Assembly (NCBI GenBank): GCA_902627735.1
Contig: CACOKI010000002.1
Coordinates: 1-64,000 of the forward strand
Source of the DNA: an uncultured Pelagibacteraceae bacterium
GTDB lineage: Bacteria; Pseudomonadota; Alphaproteobacteria; Pelagibacterales; Pelagibacteraceae
Direction of reading: 5' to 3'
Length of the DNA stretch: 64,000 nt
Shown piece after piece: positions 1-8,637 of this stretch (the stretch's first letter is position 1; each line of letters begins with the position of its first letter). A model generated the notes under the pieces. It ran no database searches, was not told where the DNA came from, and saw only the letters and a program-made list of their open reading frames with translations. A program made the position numbers and the translations under genes.

Positions 1-1929
1 TTGTACCAAAAATTATTTGCTGAAGAAAAAAAAACTGATGTAGTAATTATAGATATTGATGAAAAAAGTTTAGGTAAGTTTGGACAATTTCCATGGAATA
101 GAAATGTTTTTGCTCAAATACTTGATCAATTGAACACTTCAAACCCAAAAGCTATTGGATTTGATATTTTTTTTACTGAAAAAGATAAACAATCGCCAGA
201 AGAAGTATTTAAATCTTTTGGTTTAATTCCAGCTGATATAGCTGAACTTCAAAATTTAAAAAGTCCTGATGATGTATTTTCAGAAAAATTAAAAGAGTCT
301 AAATCGATTATTGCAGTATTAGGAAGTAATGTTCCTTCACATTCAAATTATGATCGAAAAGCAAAAGCTAGATTTTTATCTAAAGGGGGTGACCCAAAAC
401 AATTTACTTATTCTTATCCTTATTCGATAGGTTCTTTAGAAAAGTTAGAAAAAAATGTAAAAGGTTTGGGATCTATTTCGTTTTTAGATCAATTAGATGG
501 GATCATAAGATCTTTACCCTTAATCGTTCAGTTTAATAAAAAAATTTATCCAACCATGGGTTTGGAAATGGTTCGAGTAGGATCAAAACAAAAAAATATT
601 TATGTTGAGTTAAATGAAGTTGGAATTCAAAGAATAAGTGCAAGACCTTATAAAATAGAGTCTGATCCAAATGGAATAATTTGGATAAAATATAAAAAAT
701 CTCAGAAAAAACAGTATATCTCGGCTGGAGATGTTTATGATGGAAACTTTGATAAAAGTTTTTTTGAAAATAAATATGTTTTAATAGGTGCTTCAGCTCA
801 AGGATTATTCGATTTAGTAAAAACCCCACTTGGAGTAACTATTCCTGGAGTTGAAGTTCATGCAAATGTAATAGAAAATATTTTAGATCAGTCTTATTTA
901 ATCAGGAATCCAAATACTTATATTTTTGAATTATTATTTTCTATTATAGTTGCACTTATTACTTTTATTTTATCTCAAAAAATAAAACCAAAATATAGTT
1001 TATCAATTTTCTTTGGGAATATTCTAGCAACTTTAATTATTGGATTTTCAATTTATAAATTTAGATCAGAATTAGTAGATTTTAGTTATCCTATTTTTAT
1101 TATTACCATAACTTTCCTGACTGGGCTGTACTTTAGATTTATTGAGGAAAATAAAATGGCATTAGCCAACCTGCAAAAAGAAGCAAAACTTTTAAAAGAA
1201 AGAGAGCTGGCTGCAGGAGTTCAAAAAAGTCTATTTCCAGATATTTCTAAATTTGAAAATTTTATCTTTGCTAAAAATGTGCCTGCAAGAGATGTATCAG
1301 GAGATTATTTTGATGTTGTAAGATCTACTCCTGAAGAATATTTTTTCACTTTAGCGGATGTATCTGGAAAAGGAGTTAAAGCTGGAATGTATATGGCAAA
1401 AGCATCTTCTATATTTAGAACCTTAACAAATTTAAAATTTCCACTGGAAAAAGTTGTCTTTGGAGTAAATAATGAACTTGTTGAGGCTAAGTTTAAAGGT
1501 ATGTTTGTAACTGCTGTTTTTGGAAAATTGAATATTAAAACTGGAGAATTAGTTTTTATAAATGCTGGTCATGAAAGTATTCTAACTTTTGATAAAGATA
1601 AAAAATATGACTATATTAAATCGGATATGCCACCCATTGGAATTGTAAAATATTTTACAGAGTCGATGGTAAAATCAAATACTATAAACTTAAAAGATAA
1701 AACATTCGTCGTTTATACAGATGGGGTGACTGAGGGTTATTTAAAAAATGGTGAAGAATTAGGAGCTGAAGGAGTCCAAAAAATTATTGATAATATGTCA
1801 GAAGTAACTCCAAAAACTATTGTGGAGTCTATTGAGAAAGAATTAAATTGGGGAGCTGAAAAACTGAGAGATGATATTACTTGTATGGCAATAAATATTG
1901 AAAATACTGAGCTAATTAAAAAAAAATAA
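1..1929 (+). CDS. CHASE2 sensor / SpoIIE-type PP2C phosphatase, 5' partial
   Basis: Membrane signalling protein: an extracytoplasmic CHASE2 sensor joined to a cytoplasmic serine/threonine phosphatase of the SpoIIE/RsbU type. About residues 12-300 read as CHASE2 (VVIIDIDEKSL and FPWNR near the start, VLIGASA near residue 261). Two or three membrane segments lie at about 305-385, then a short linker helix. The phosphatase covers about 400-640 with DVSGDYFDVV, LADVSGKGVKAG, NAGHE, YTDGVTEG and RDDITCMAI, so the acidic metal-binding residues are present. The reading frame runs off the left edge and the N-terminal membrane segment usual before CHASE2 is missing, so the true start is outside the window and the TTG at base 1 is arbitrary. 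No partner anti-sigma-factor antagonist is visible nearby. The ligand is unknown. Confidence 0.85.
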   Translation: MYQKLFAEEKKTDVVIIDIDEKSLGKFGQFPWNRNVFAQILDQLNTSNPKAIGFDIFFTEKDKQSPEEVFKSFGLIPADIAELQNLKSPDDVFSEKLKESKSIIAVLGSNVPSHSNYDRKAKARFLSKGGDPKQFTYSYPYSIGSLEKLEKNVKGLGSISFLDQLDGIIRSLPLIVQFNKKIYPTMGLEMVRVGSKQKNIYVELNEVGIQRISARPYKIESDPNGIIWIKYKKSQKKQYISAGDVYDGNFDKSFFENKYVLIGASAQGLFDLVKTPLGVTIPGVEVHANVIENILDQSYLIRNPNTYIFELLFSIIVALITFILSQKIKPKYSLSIFFGNILATLIIGFSIYKFRSELVDFSYPIFIITITFLTGLYFRFIEENKMALANLQKEAKLLKERELAAGVQKSLFPDISKFENFIFAKNVPARDVSGDYFDVVRSTPEEYFFTLADVSGKGVKAGMYMAKASSIFRTLTNLKFPLEKVVFGVNNELVEAKFKGMFVTAVFGKLNIKTGELVFINAGHESILTFDKDKKYDYIKSDMPPIGIVKYFTESMVKSNTINLKDKTFVVYTDGVTEGYLKNGEELGAEGVQKIIDNMSEVTPKTIVESIEKELNWGAEKLRDDITCMAINIENTELIKKK

Positions 1930-1994
1930 TCAATTAACAACCCAATTTGGCTAATTTTTAGTATTTCAAATTAAAAATTTTTGAATAAATTATC

Positions 1995-2288
1995 TTGGTG
2001 AGAAAAATAATTTTACTACTATTGATTGTGCCTTTTTTGAGTAACTGCACTCAATACACTGCAATGGTTGGACCAAGTTTAACTTTTGCACAAACTGGAA
2101 ACGTTATTCAAGCTTCAGCATCATTATCAAGCTCTTTAGCTATGAATAAAGTGACAAATGATTTTATAGATGAGCTAAAAGTTGAAAAAATTTGTCCAAC
2201 AACTCACTCTTCTGAATTAAATCAAATCTTTTTTGAAACAATTGAACATATGGATTGTTTCTATGATCCTTTAAGTATTTTAAGATAA
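1995..2288 (+). CDS. small predicted lipoprotein, unknown function
   Basis: A 97-residue protein with a hydrophobic signal (about residues 4-14) ending in a lipobox, LSNC at 15-18, so Cys18 should be lipidated and the mature part (about 80 residues) anchored in the envelope. Two or three further cysteines lie in the C-terminal half (KICPTTHS, HMDCFYDP) and could form a disulfide. The frame opens with TTG (1995) followed directly by GTG (1998); either could be the start and no ATG fits the signal peptide. It is followed after 55 bases by the surface-protein genes and may be transcribed with them. I do not recognise the family. Confidence 0.65.
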   Translation: MVRKIILLLLIVPFLSNCTQYTAMVGPSLTFAQTGNVIQASASLSSSLAMNKVTNDFIDELKVEKICPTTHSSELNQIFFETIEHMDCFYDPLSILR

Positions 2289-2343
2289 ATTTTAATATAT
2301 GAGAGTAATAGGTTTTACTTTCTTTTTATCGCCATAGCTAAAC

Positions 2344-4734
2344 ATGAATAGTTTAAAAAAATTTAATATTAAAAAGATATTAAAACCATCAAGAAAAGGA
2401 ACTTTGAAGAAAAATATATTTTTTATCTTATTTGGAATGTATTTTTCAACATTAGCTATTGCAGCGACTTTATCTGTTCAATTTGTAGGCGCTTTAATTC
2501 CAGGTGGAAATAATAATACTCCAATCGGCAATACACCGAAACAACAGTGTAGAGGAAATGACACATCAAATACTCTTCTTATAAATGATAGAACAACTGC
2601 GCCAACTGACATTGAATTTGATGAGAATGGAAGTTTTGTTTTTACATCTAATAAGAATATGTTGGGAATGAGAAATAATTCAATAAGTCAAAATAAGCTT
2701 CTTGAAAATTATCAAATTTTATCTGACGCTATTAGGGCAGGAACTTTTAATTGTGATCACCTGAAAGGGGCAGACCCAAAAACTCAATCCGGAAATAAAT
2801 TAGGTCAAAAATCACAGGATATAGAAATTCATCAACAAGGAAGATTATTTTTCTTTTTAGATGATAGTCAAAGACTTGGAAAGTTTACCGCAAGCAAACC
2901 TTACGATCTTAATACTTTAACATTTGAAACACATTTAACTTTAAACGGTGAAGAAAATAGTATTGAGTTTAATAGAGATGGAACAAAAATTTTTGCTTTA
3001 GATGAAGCTGACAATTCTCCAACTATTGCAACATATCAATTACCAGGAGCTTATGATATTTCTTCAAAAACAGAAATCCATAAAGTCGACTTATACGATC
3101 TCGATATTGAGGATGTTGCTGGTGAAGATGAACAAGGCATGGATTTAGAATTTAACTCTGATGGTAGTGTTTTGTTTGTTTTAATTGGTAACGGGGATAA
3201 AGAACAAGAATACATTTATCATTTTGATTTAGCAAAAAACTACGACATATCTACTGCCGTTAAAGCTGGGAGGTTTCATGTTGGTGCAATTTTTATGAAC
3301 AGAGATGCCGGTGATCGATTCGGAGACCCTAGTGGATTTGGTTTTTCTAGAGATGGAATGAATTTGTATTTATTAGATAACGTAGGAGGTACTGGCACCC
3401 ACCAGATAAACCAATTTAAATTAGACTGTCCTTATGGATTAGTAAAATGTTCATCTGACTCAACATCTTCTATTGGTTCTCAAGTAGAATTAGCAAAACA
3501 AAATATAACTTTAAATGTTTCAACAATTTTTAAAAGATTTGAATGGATTAAAAGAAATAGAGATGAAGAAGATTTAACCAGCCATAACTTCAACATAGAT
3601 TTTCCAAATCCTCTATTAAAGTCTTTAGCAATGAGTCTTGAACCAAAAACAAAAAAAACTATTGCATCACTTGTTAGCGCAAATCAAAAAAAAGATAAAA
3701 AATCTAAATGGTCTACATGGAGTTTTGCTGAATTATCTATGAGTGATTTTGTTAAACTTGGATTTCAAAAATCAAAAAACATTAGAACAAAAGGCTTAAC
3801 TTTTGGCTCTGATAGAAAAATTGGTGATACCAAGTTTTTAGGTTTAGCAGTTAGATATGCAGATAGCAAATCCAACATTCGCGACTCAATTCAGAATACA
3901 GAATTAGAGTCCTTAACTCTGAATTTATATGGAATTGCACCAATAAATGAAAATAGATATATAAATGCCGTTTTAGGTTTAAGTGCGTTAAGATTTGATA
4001 GTAAATATTTAGGAAATTTGTCAGGCAGTAGAAATGGAAAACAAGTTTTTACATCTATAAATTATAGGACCAAAAACACTTTTAGTGGTTTTAATTTAAC
4101 ACCTACTGGAAAATTCACTTATGGGGTAACCCGTTTATCTGAATTTACAGATTTTTTTAGTAAAGCAATTGATGGATCAACTAAAGACATTAGATATGCA
4201 GAGGATACGTTTAAAAGTGGAGAGTTTGCAGCTGGTTTTTTATTTAATGTAGATAAAATTAAAGTTGAACAAGGAACCTTTCAACCGATGGGTAAGGTAG
4301 AAATTCTTTATGATTTAACTCCAAATATTAATTATAAATATAATTATCAAGGAGAAACTCCAGTCAATAAAGATAAAATTATAGGAACATATTCGAAAAA
4401 AAGTTTGAAAACTAATATTGGTTTTGAAGCAATATATAAAAATGGCTTAACTATATCGCCATCCTATGAGAGGATCATGACAATGAATAATGATCATAGA
4501 CCAGGTACAAGAAAAGAAAATTACTTTGAAAGATTTATTATAAAAGTTAGTCGATCAAAAGAGGAAGATGGTAGTCAATTTGCTTTAAACATTGATCCCA
4601 TTTCAGAGAGTCCTTCATATTTAAATTATTCAAAAAAATATGAAAATTTTTTAATTAATTTTACTTCCAATTATAGTTTGTTCAGTAAAATCCCTGATTA
4701 TGGTGCTAACATAGAAATCTCAGGGACTTTTTAA
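2344..4734 (+). CDS. autotransporter-like outer-membrane protein with beta-propeller-like passenger
   Basis: A 796-residue protein that looks like a classical (type Va) autotransporter. It has a long basic N-terminus (about 25 residues, many Lys) before the hydrophobic signal at about 27-42, like the extended signal peptides of autotransporters. Residues 80-380 hold several repeats of the type 'F..DG...F.L....' followed by 'yDis...' (for example FNRDGTKIFAL, FNSDGSVLFVL, FSRDGMNLYLL), typical of secreted beta-propeller proteins. About residues 460-796 are a run of alternating amphipathic strands ending in Phe (SGTF), as in an autotransporter beta-barrel that displays the repeats on the surface. 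The two genes that follow are also envelope proteins. Passenger target unknown; the barrel is inferred from strand pattern and terminal Phe. Confidence 0.6.
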   Translation: MNSLKKFNIKKILKPSRKGTLKKNIFFILFGMYFSTLAIAATLSVQFVGALIPGGNNNTPIGNTPKQQCRGNDTSNTLLINDRTTAPTDIEFDENGSFVFTSNKNMLGMRNNSISQNKLLENYQILSDAIRAGTFNCDHLKGADPKTQSGNKLGQKSQDIEIHQQGRLFFFLDDSQRLGKFTASKPYDLNTLTFETHLTLNGEENSIEFNRDGTKIFALDEADNSPTIATYQLPGAYDISSKTEIHKVDLYDLDIEDVAGEDEQGMDLEFNSDGSVLFVLIGNGDKEQEYIYHFDLAKNYDISTAVKAGRFHVGAIFMNRDAGDRFGDPSGFGFSRDGMNLYLLDNVGGTGTHQINQFKLDCPYGLVKCSSDSTSSIGSQVELAKQNITLNVSTIFKRFEWIKRNRDEEDLTSHNFNIDFPNPLLKSLAMSLEPKTKKTIASLVSANQKKDKKSKWSTWSFAELSMSDFVKLGFQKSKNIRTKGLTFGSDRKIGDTKFLGLAVRYADSKSNIRDSIQNTELESLTLNLYGIAPINENRYINAVLGLSALRFDSKYLGNLSGSRNGKQVFTSINYRTKNTFSGFNLTPTGKFTYGVTRLSEFTDFFSKAIDGSTKDIRYAEDTFKSGEFAAGFLFNVDKIKVEQGTFQPMGKVEILYDLTPNINYKYNYQGETPVNKDKIIGTYSKKSLKTNIGFEAIYKNGLTISPSYERIMTMNNDHRPGTRKENYFERFIIKVSRSKEEDGSQFALNIDPISESPSYLNYSKKYENFLINFTSNYSLFSKIPDYGANIEISGTF

Positions 4735-4771
4735 TATATACTTTTTAATATTGATAATTTAGTGTTCACTA

Positions 4772-5608
4772 ATGAAAAAGCTTTATGTATTTATATATTT
4801 AATTATTGCTACTGCTTCCAATTCTGGAGAAATTTCTAGCAAAGTTTCTGAATATGTTAGCAACCTTATTCCTGGTGAGGGTGATACAGAGGTAAGTATA
4901 GATTTAAGAGAAAATAATAAACCTGATTATAGTATCCTGGCTGTAAGAGAAATCCAAAAAACTGAAGATGGAAATTTTTTCACTCAATTTTCTTTTTTTA
5001 ATACTGAAAAAAATAACGATGAGAGATTAGTTGGCAATCTAGGGTTTGGAAAAAGAATACTTAGTGATGATAAAACTATGATGACAGGATTTAATGCTTT
5101 TATAGATTATGATGACATTGGTAATGCTAGATCAAGTCTTGGTTTAGAGGCTAGGAACGCAGTTTTAGAATTTGGATATAATTATTACTTTGGAATTGAT
5201 GATGGAACTGATGAAAAAGTTTTAGATGGATATGATTTGAGATTAGCTTCTCAAATCCCTTATATGCACTGGGCAGATATATTTATAAATGCTTATGAGT
5301 GGGAAGGTAGAGACAGGGATGATATTAAAGGAACTAAAATAGGTTCTGAATTGTTATTAAATCCAAATTTAAATTTAGAATTGGCATATGATGATAAAGA
5401 TAAAGCTGGTTTAAAAGATGAGTGGTATGCAAAGATTATGTTTATACACCCTCCTAGAACTGGACCATCATTACAGGATGGTTTTTTAAGTAGTGATACT
5501 TGGAAAGAAGAAAAAAATATGTCAGGTGAACTTTTAACAAAAGTTAAAAGAAATAATAAGATTGTGGTTGAGTTTAAAGGCCTATCAACAATATCAAGAA
5601 CAGATTAA
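4772..5608 (+). CDS. intimin/invasin-type (inverse autotransporter) beta-barrel without passenger
   Basis: A 278-residue predicted outer-membrane barrel. After a signal peptide (about residues 1-18), residues 85-215 contain the hallmarks of the inverse autotransporter beta domain: NLGFGKR, TGFNAFIDYD, SSLGLEAR, FGYNYYF, GYDLRLASQIPY and LNLELAYDD, in that order. In intimin and invasin this barrel exports a C-terminal passenger of Ig-like domains. Here the protein stops about 45 residues after the barrel, so there is no passenger. A separate secreted protein starts two bases downstream. It may be a stand-alone barrel or the translocator half of a split system; the second is speculation. The family assignment is fairly sure from motif order. 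Confidence 0.65.
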   Translation: MKKLYVFIYLIIATASNSGEISSKVSEYVSNLIPGEGDTEVSIDLRENNKPDYSILAVREIQKTEDGNFFTQFSFFNTEKNNDERLVGNLGFGKRILSDDKTMMTGFNAFIDYDDIGNARSSLGLEARNAVLEFGYNYYFGIDDGTDEKVLDGYDLRLASQIPYMHWADIFINAYEWEGRDRDDIKGTKIGSELLLNPNLNLELAYDDKDKAGLKDEWYAKIMFIHPPRTGPSLQDGFLSSDTWKEEKNMSGELLTKVKRNNKIVVEFKGLSTISRTD

Positions 5609-5610
5609 AT

Positions 5611-6375
5611 ATGAATAAATTATTTAAAATTGTTATTTCAAATATTTTAATTTTATTTTTTCTCTCAGTTTATGCTTATGCTGTAACAGGAGCTGCAGAT
5701 GTTTACAAAGTTACAATGAGAAAAGTTGAGTTATGCACAGGAAGCACAGGTGTTTCAAGTTGTGATAATGCAGTAGTAATAGGAACAGGAGACAAAGAGG
5801 TAGATATAGCATCTGTTGATGCTGGAGCATCAGCAGCAAGTTATGGTGAACCTGCCTTATTACCTCTAGGAGAAACTTATACTCATATGCGAGTTACTAT
5901 TGACAGAAAATTTACAATTAAAAATTCTACTGCGATAGCAGCAGGAGAAAATGCAACAGCTTGTAGAACTATTGCGTCTACTGATGGAATGTATGTAACA
6001 GATGAGGCAACTGATAAGTATACGCATAAGCCTGTAGTTGCAAACAATCAAACAGCTGCAGAAATGAATGTATATTTAGTAAATGATCAGTATACTCGAT
6101 GTAATCTTGCAAATTGTTCAAATAAAACAGATGATCAAAGTATTTCTTATGCACAAGGAACAGGATCTTCAAAACATCAAACACAACACGCTGATGGCAG
6201 TTCAGATGCTGATCATGTAATGATATATGAACTCACTTCTCCATATACTGTAGCATTGATTGCGCCAAAAATAGATATTTCTTTTGGAACTTCAGCTGCA
6301 GTTAGTGCACAAGAAGTAAATGAATTATGTCAAATTTGGGCTGAAGAGCCAGTTGTTACGATCACTATTGAATAA
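5611..6375 (+). CDS. secreted protein of unknown function
   Basis: A 254-residue protein with a clear signal peptide (hydrophobic about 6-22, cleavage probably after AYA). The mature part is rich in Ala, Thr, Ser and Asp and has spaced cysteine pairs (CTGSTGVSSC; CNLANC; single Cys near 116 and 239), suggesting a disulfide-stabilised extracellular fold. The first 110 residues alternate strands (YKVTMRKVELC, KEVDIASVD, YTHMRVTIDRKF), loosely like secreted DUF4382-type domains, but I would not assign that family. It starts two bases after the passenger-less intimin-like barrel gene, so the pair is almost certainly co-transcribed. It converges with grxC, leaving a two-base gap. Function not recognised. 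Confidence 0.6.
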   Translation: MNKLFKIVISNILILFFLSVYAYAVTGAADVYKVTMRKVELCTGSTGVSSCDNAVVIGTGDKEVDIASVDAGASAASYGEPALLPLGETYTHMRVTIDRKFTIKNSTAIAAGENATACRTIASTDGMYVTDEATDKYTHKPVVANNQTAAEMNVYLVNDQYTRCNLANCSNKTDDQSISYAQGTGSSKHQTQHADGSSDADHVMIYELTSPYTVALIAPKIDISFGTSAAVSAQEVNELCQIWAEEPVVTITIE

Positions 6376-6377
6376 TA

Positions 6378-6632
6378 TTACTTAAGTAATTCTTGTAATT
6401 TATTTTCTTTTTCTAAAGCTCTAACTTCATCATAACCACCAATGTGTTGATCATCAAAAAATATTTGTGGTATTGTTCTTTTACCATTAGCTTTTTTAAT
6501 CATTTCATCCATAGCACCATCCACTGTTGCAATATTAATTTCATTATAAGTAGCGTTATTCCTAGTTAATAATCTTTTTGCTGCATCACAATAATTGCAC
6601 ATTGGACCTGTATAGATTGTAATTTTTTTCAT
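6378..6632 (-). CDS. grxC: glutaredoxin, GrxC type
   Basis: An 84-residue dithiol glutaredoxin, a cytoplasmic glutathione-dependent thiol oxidoreductase. It has the redox centre CNYC (Cys12 and Cys15, a variant of the usual CPYC), the cis-proline segment RTIPQIFF, and the glutathione-binding HIGGYDE. The length matches bacterial GrxC. It is the second gene of a minus-strand pair, three bases downstream of the TIGR03643-like gene. The Pro-to-Asn change between the active cysteines is seen in some glutaredoxins and should shift redox potential rather than abolish activity. Confidence 0.92.
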   Translation of the reverse strand: MKKITIYTGPMCNYCDAAKRLLTRNNATYNEINIATVDGAMDEMIKKANGKRTIPQIFFDDQHIGGYDEVRALEKENKLQELLK

Positions 6633-6635
6633 AAC

Positions 6636-6932
6636 TTATAAATAATCACCTTTTTTAATTTTACTAGATATTTGTTTTCTAGAGTATTCAAATTTTTTTC
6701 TATGTTTAATACTTTTTTGATGGACTCTTTTTCTCCATAATCTGAAAGATGACGGTTTAAGAGACCTTCTCATAATTTTGATGACATCAGCTTCTGACTT
6801 TCCAGTCTTTTTTCTGATCTCTTCAAATGTGATCCTATCGGCCCAAGCCGCCCAAATGACCCAATCTGGATCCTCAATTTTTGGCTCAGGATTTTTGACT
6901 CGGGTGATCGGCCTGTGACCTTTTTTTTTCAT
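6636..6932 (-). CDS. TIGR03643/DUF2805-like small basic protein
   Basis: A 98-residue protein whose core (DPDWVIWAAWADRITFEEI, then SEADVIKIMRR, then PSSFRLWRKRV) matches what I recall of the TIGR03643 / DUF2805 family, widespread in marine bacteria and without known function. The middle resembles a small helix-turn-helix: a helix, 'tGKSEADVIKIMR' as recognition-like helix, then a very basic tail, so nucleic-acid binding is plausible but unproven. The frame extends to base 6959, but the ATG at 6932 follows an AAAGGA ribosome-binding site and starts the conserved part, so I use it. It is translated just ahead of grxC. Confidence 0.7.
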   Translation of the reverse strand: MKKKGHRPITRVKNPEPKIEDPDWVIWAAWADRITFEEIRKKTGKSEADVIKIMRRSLKPSSFRLWRKRVHQKSIKHRKKFEYSRKQISSKIKKGDYL

Positions 6933-6995
6933 AAATCCTTTATATTTGAAAAAATTCAATAATGCATTTTTTCTAAGATATGTTATATTATCCTA

Positions 6996-7050
6996 GATAG
7001 TCCTTCTTAGCCATCTTTAGCTCCCGGTTTTTAAGGACTATCTTTTTTTT
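6996..7050 (+). terminator. perfect 10-bp hairpin followed by a T-tract (terminator or small RNA)
   Basis: GATAGTCCTT (6996-7005) is the exact reverse complement of AAGGACTATC (7033-7042), separated by 27 bases, and is followed by TTTTTTTT (7043-7050). On the plus strand this has the form of an intrinsic terminator or the end of a short RNA. The nearest plus-strand gene upstream ends at 6375 with two minus-strand genes in between, so its transcript is unclear. TATATT (6984-6989) could serve as a -10 box placing a start close to the hairpin. On the minus strand the loop includes an 8-codon ORF (MAKKDYLG) preceded by GGGAG. Confidence 0.55.
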
Positions 7051-7078
7051 TATATGCTCATTATAAAGTACCCAGTCT

Positions 7079-7846
7079 ATGAAATTAGGATTTATAGGAA
7101 CTGGAAAAATAGCATCCTCAGTAATCACTGGAATATGTAAATCATCAATTAAGTATAATAAGATATTCATCTCTTCTAGAAATAACAAAATTTCTAAACA
7201 ATTAAAAAAAAAATTTAAGAGAATTTTTATAGAAAGAGATAATCAAAAGATTGTAAGTAGTAGTAATTGGGTTTTTTTAGCGGTTACACCTACAGTTGGT
7301 GAAAAAATAATTAGAAATTTAAAATTTAGATCAAATCAAACAATTATTAGTTTTATTTCAACCATAACTATTCCAAACTTAAAAAAAATGATTAAGGTTA
7401 AAGCAAATATCGTTAGAGCAATACCATTACCACCAATATCTTTGAAGAAAGGACCAGTTCCTATTTGTCCTCCAAACAAAAAAGTAAAAAAATTTTTTGA
7501 TCAAATAGGTTCAACAGTTGAAATAAAAAATGAAAAATTATCTATTAATTTTTGGTCTACCTCTGGAATGATGGCATCTTATTATGAAATTTTAAATGTA
7601 ATGAGTAATTGGTTAGTAAGCAAAGGCATTAAAAGATTAGATGCTCAAAAGTATATTACTTCATTGTTTTTAGCTTTATCTGAAGATGCAGTTGTAAATT
7701 CTAAAAAAGATTTAAAATATTTGGTAAAAGAGTCTCAAACACCTAAAGGATTAAATGAACAAGGTTTAAAAGAAATGAGTAAAAAACGTGTTTATAAATC
7801 TGTTATTAATACTTTAAATAGTATTCACAAAAGATTAAATAAGTAA
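7079..7846 (+). CDS. pyrroline-5-carboxylate reductase-like NAD(P)-dependent oxidoreductase
   Basis: A 255-residue ProC-family protein. The N-terminus (KLGFIGTGKIASSVITGI) is a Rossmann nucleotide-binding fingerprint of the GxGxxA type typical of P5C reductase, followed by ISSRNN where the ribose/phosphate-binding loop lies. The middle has VFLAVTPTVG and NIVRAIPLPPI (usually 'R.MPN.P' in ProC), and the C-terminal helical domain ends with PKGLNEQGL where true ProC has 'PGGTT..gl'. The deviations at the MPN and PGGTT positions suggest a ProC relative that may reduce another imine rather than make proline. It lies three bases before the liv genes, so its substrate may relate to imported amino acids. 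Confidence 0.65.
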   Translation: MKLGFIGTGKIASSVITGICKSSIKYNKIFISSRNNKISKQLKKKFKRIFIERDNQKIVSSSNWVFLAVTPTVGEKIIRNLKFRSNQTIISFISTITIPNLKKMIKVKANIVRAIPLPPISLKKGPVPICPPNKKVKKFFDQIGSTVEIKNEKLSINFWSTSGMMASYYEILNVMSNWLVSKGIKRLDAQKYITSLFLALSEDAVVNSKKDLKYLVKESQTPKGLNEQGLKEMSKKRVYKSVINTLNSIHKRLNK

Positions 7847-7849
7847 TTA

Positions 7850-8635
7850 ATGTCTGAAAACATTTTAGAAATTAATAATTTATCAAAGTATTTTGGTGGG
7901 TTGGCTGCAGTTTCTGATTGCTCGTTAAAAGTTAAAAAAGGAACTATTACAGGTATAATTGGTCCTAATGGCTCAGGAAAAACAACTTTATTTAATTTAA
8001 TTGCTGGAAATTTAAAATCTTCATCAGGAAACGTTTTGTTTAACAATGTGGATATTACTGATGTCCCATCTTATGAATTATTTTCCAAAGGTTTACTTAG
8101 AACTTTTCAAATAGCACATGAGTTTACTAATCTATCTGTTCTTGAAAATTTAATGATGGTTCCAGGCAATCAATCTGGAGAAAAACTAATGAATGCATTA
8201 TTAAAACCTTCATTAGTTGCAAAAGAGGAAAGTCAAATTAAAGAAAAAGCTATGGAAGTTGTTGAATTTTTAAATTTGGCACATTTAAAAAATGAATTAG
8301 CTGGAAATTTATCTGGAGGGCAAAAAAAATTATTAGAATTAGGAAGAACAATGATGGTTGATGCTAAATTAGTTTTATTAGATGAAGTAGGTGCCGGAGT
8401 TAATAGAACTTTACTTAAAGATCTCGGTTCAGCTATTGAAAAATTGAATAAAGAAAAAGGATATACATTTTGTATGATTGAACATGACATGGATTTTATA
8501 GGAAGATTATGCGATCCAGTAATTGTAATGGCAGAGGGATCTGTTCTATTTGAGGGATCAGTTGAGGAAGCAAAAAAAGATGAAAAAGTTATTGAAAGTT
8601 ATTTGGGCAGAGGTTCAAAGTTAAAGGATAATTAA
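7850..8635 (+). CDS. livG: branched-chain amino acid ABC transporter ATP-binding protein LivG
   Basis: A 261-residue ATPase of the LivG class, one of two nucleotide-binding subunits of a high-affinity amino acid importer. It has Walker A GPNGSGKTT (about 37-45), the Q-loop region RTFQIAHEF, signature LSGGQKKLLELGR, Walker B VLLDEV and switch-His region MIEHDMDFI. Walker B ends in DEVGAGVN rather than the usual DEP.AG.N, with the catalytic Glu kept. It is followed two bases later by livF and then livH and livM. The substrate cannot be read from the ATPase. Confidence 0.9.
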   Translation: MSENILEINNLSKYFGGLAAVSDCSLKVKKGTITGIIGPNGSGKTTLFNLIAGNLKSSSGNVLFNNVDITDVPSYELFSKGLLRTFQIAHEFTNLSVLENLMMVPGNQSGEKLMNALLKPSLVAKEESQIKEKAMEVVEFLNLAHLKNELAGNLSGGQKKLLELGRTMMVDAKLVLLDEVGAGVNRTLLKDLGSAIEKLNKEKGYTFCMIEHDMDFIGRLCDPVIVMAEGSVLFEGSVEEAKKDEKVIESYLGRGSKLKDN

Positions 8636-8637
8636 TA

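Noticed and set aside
7012..7188. Longer minus-strand ORF (6988-7188) covering the hairpin
   Set aside because: It is mostly antisense to the ProC-like gene; only the tiny MAKKDYLG frame inside the hairpin loop was kept as a note.
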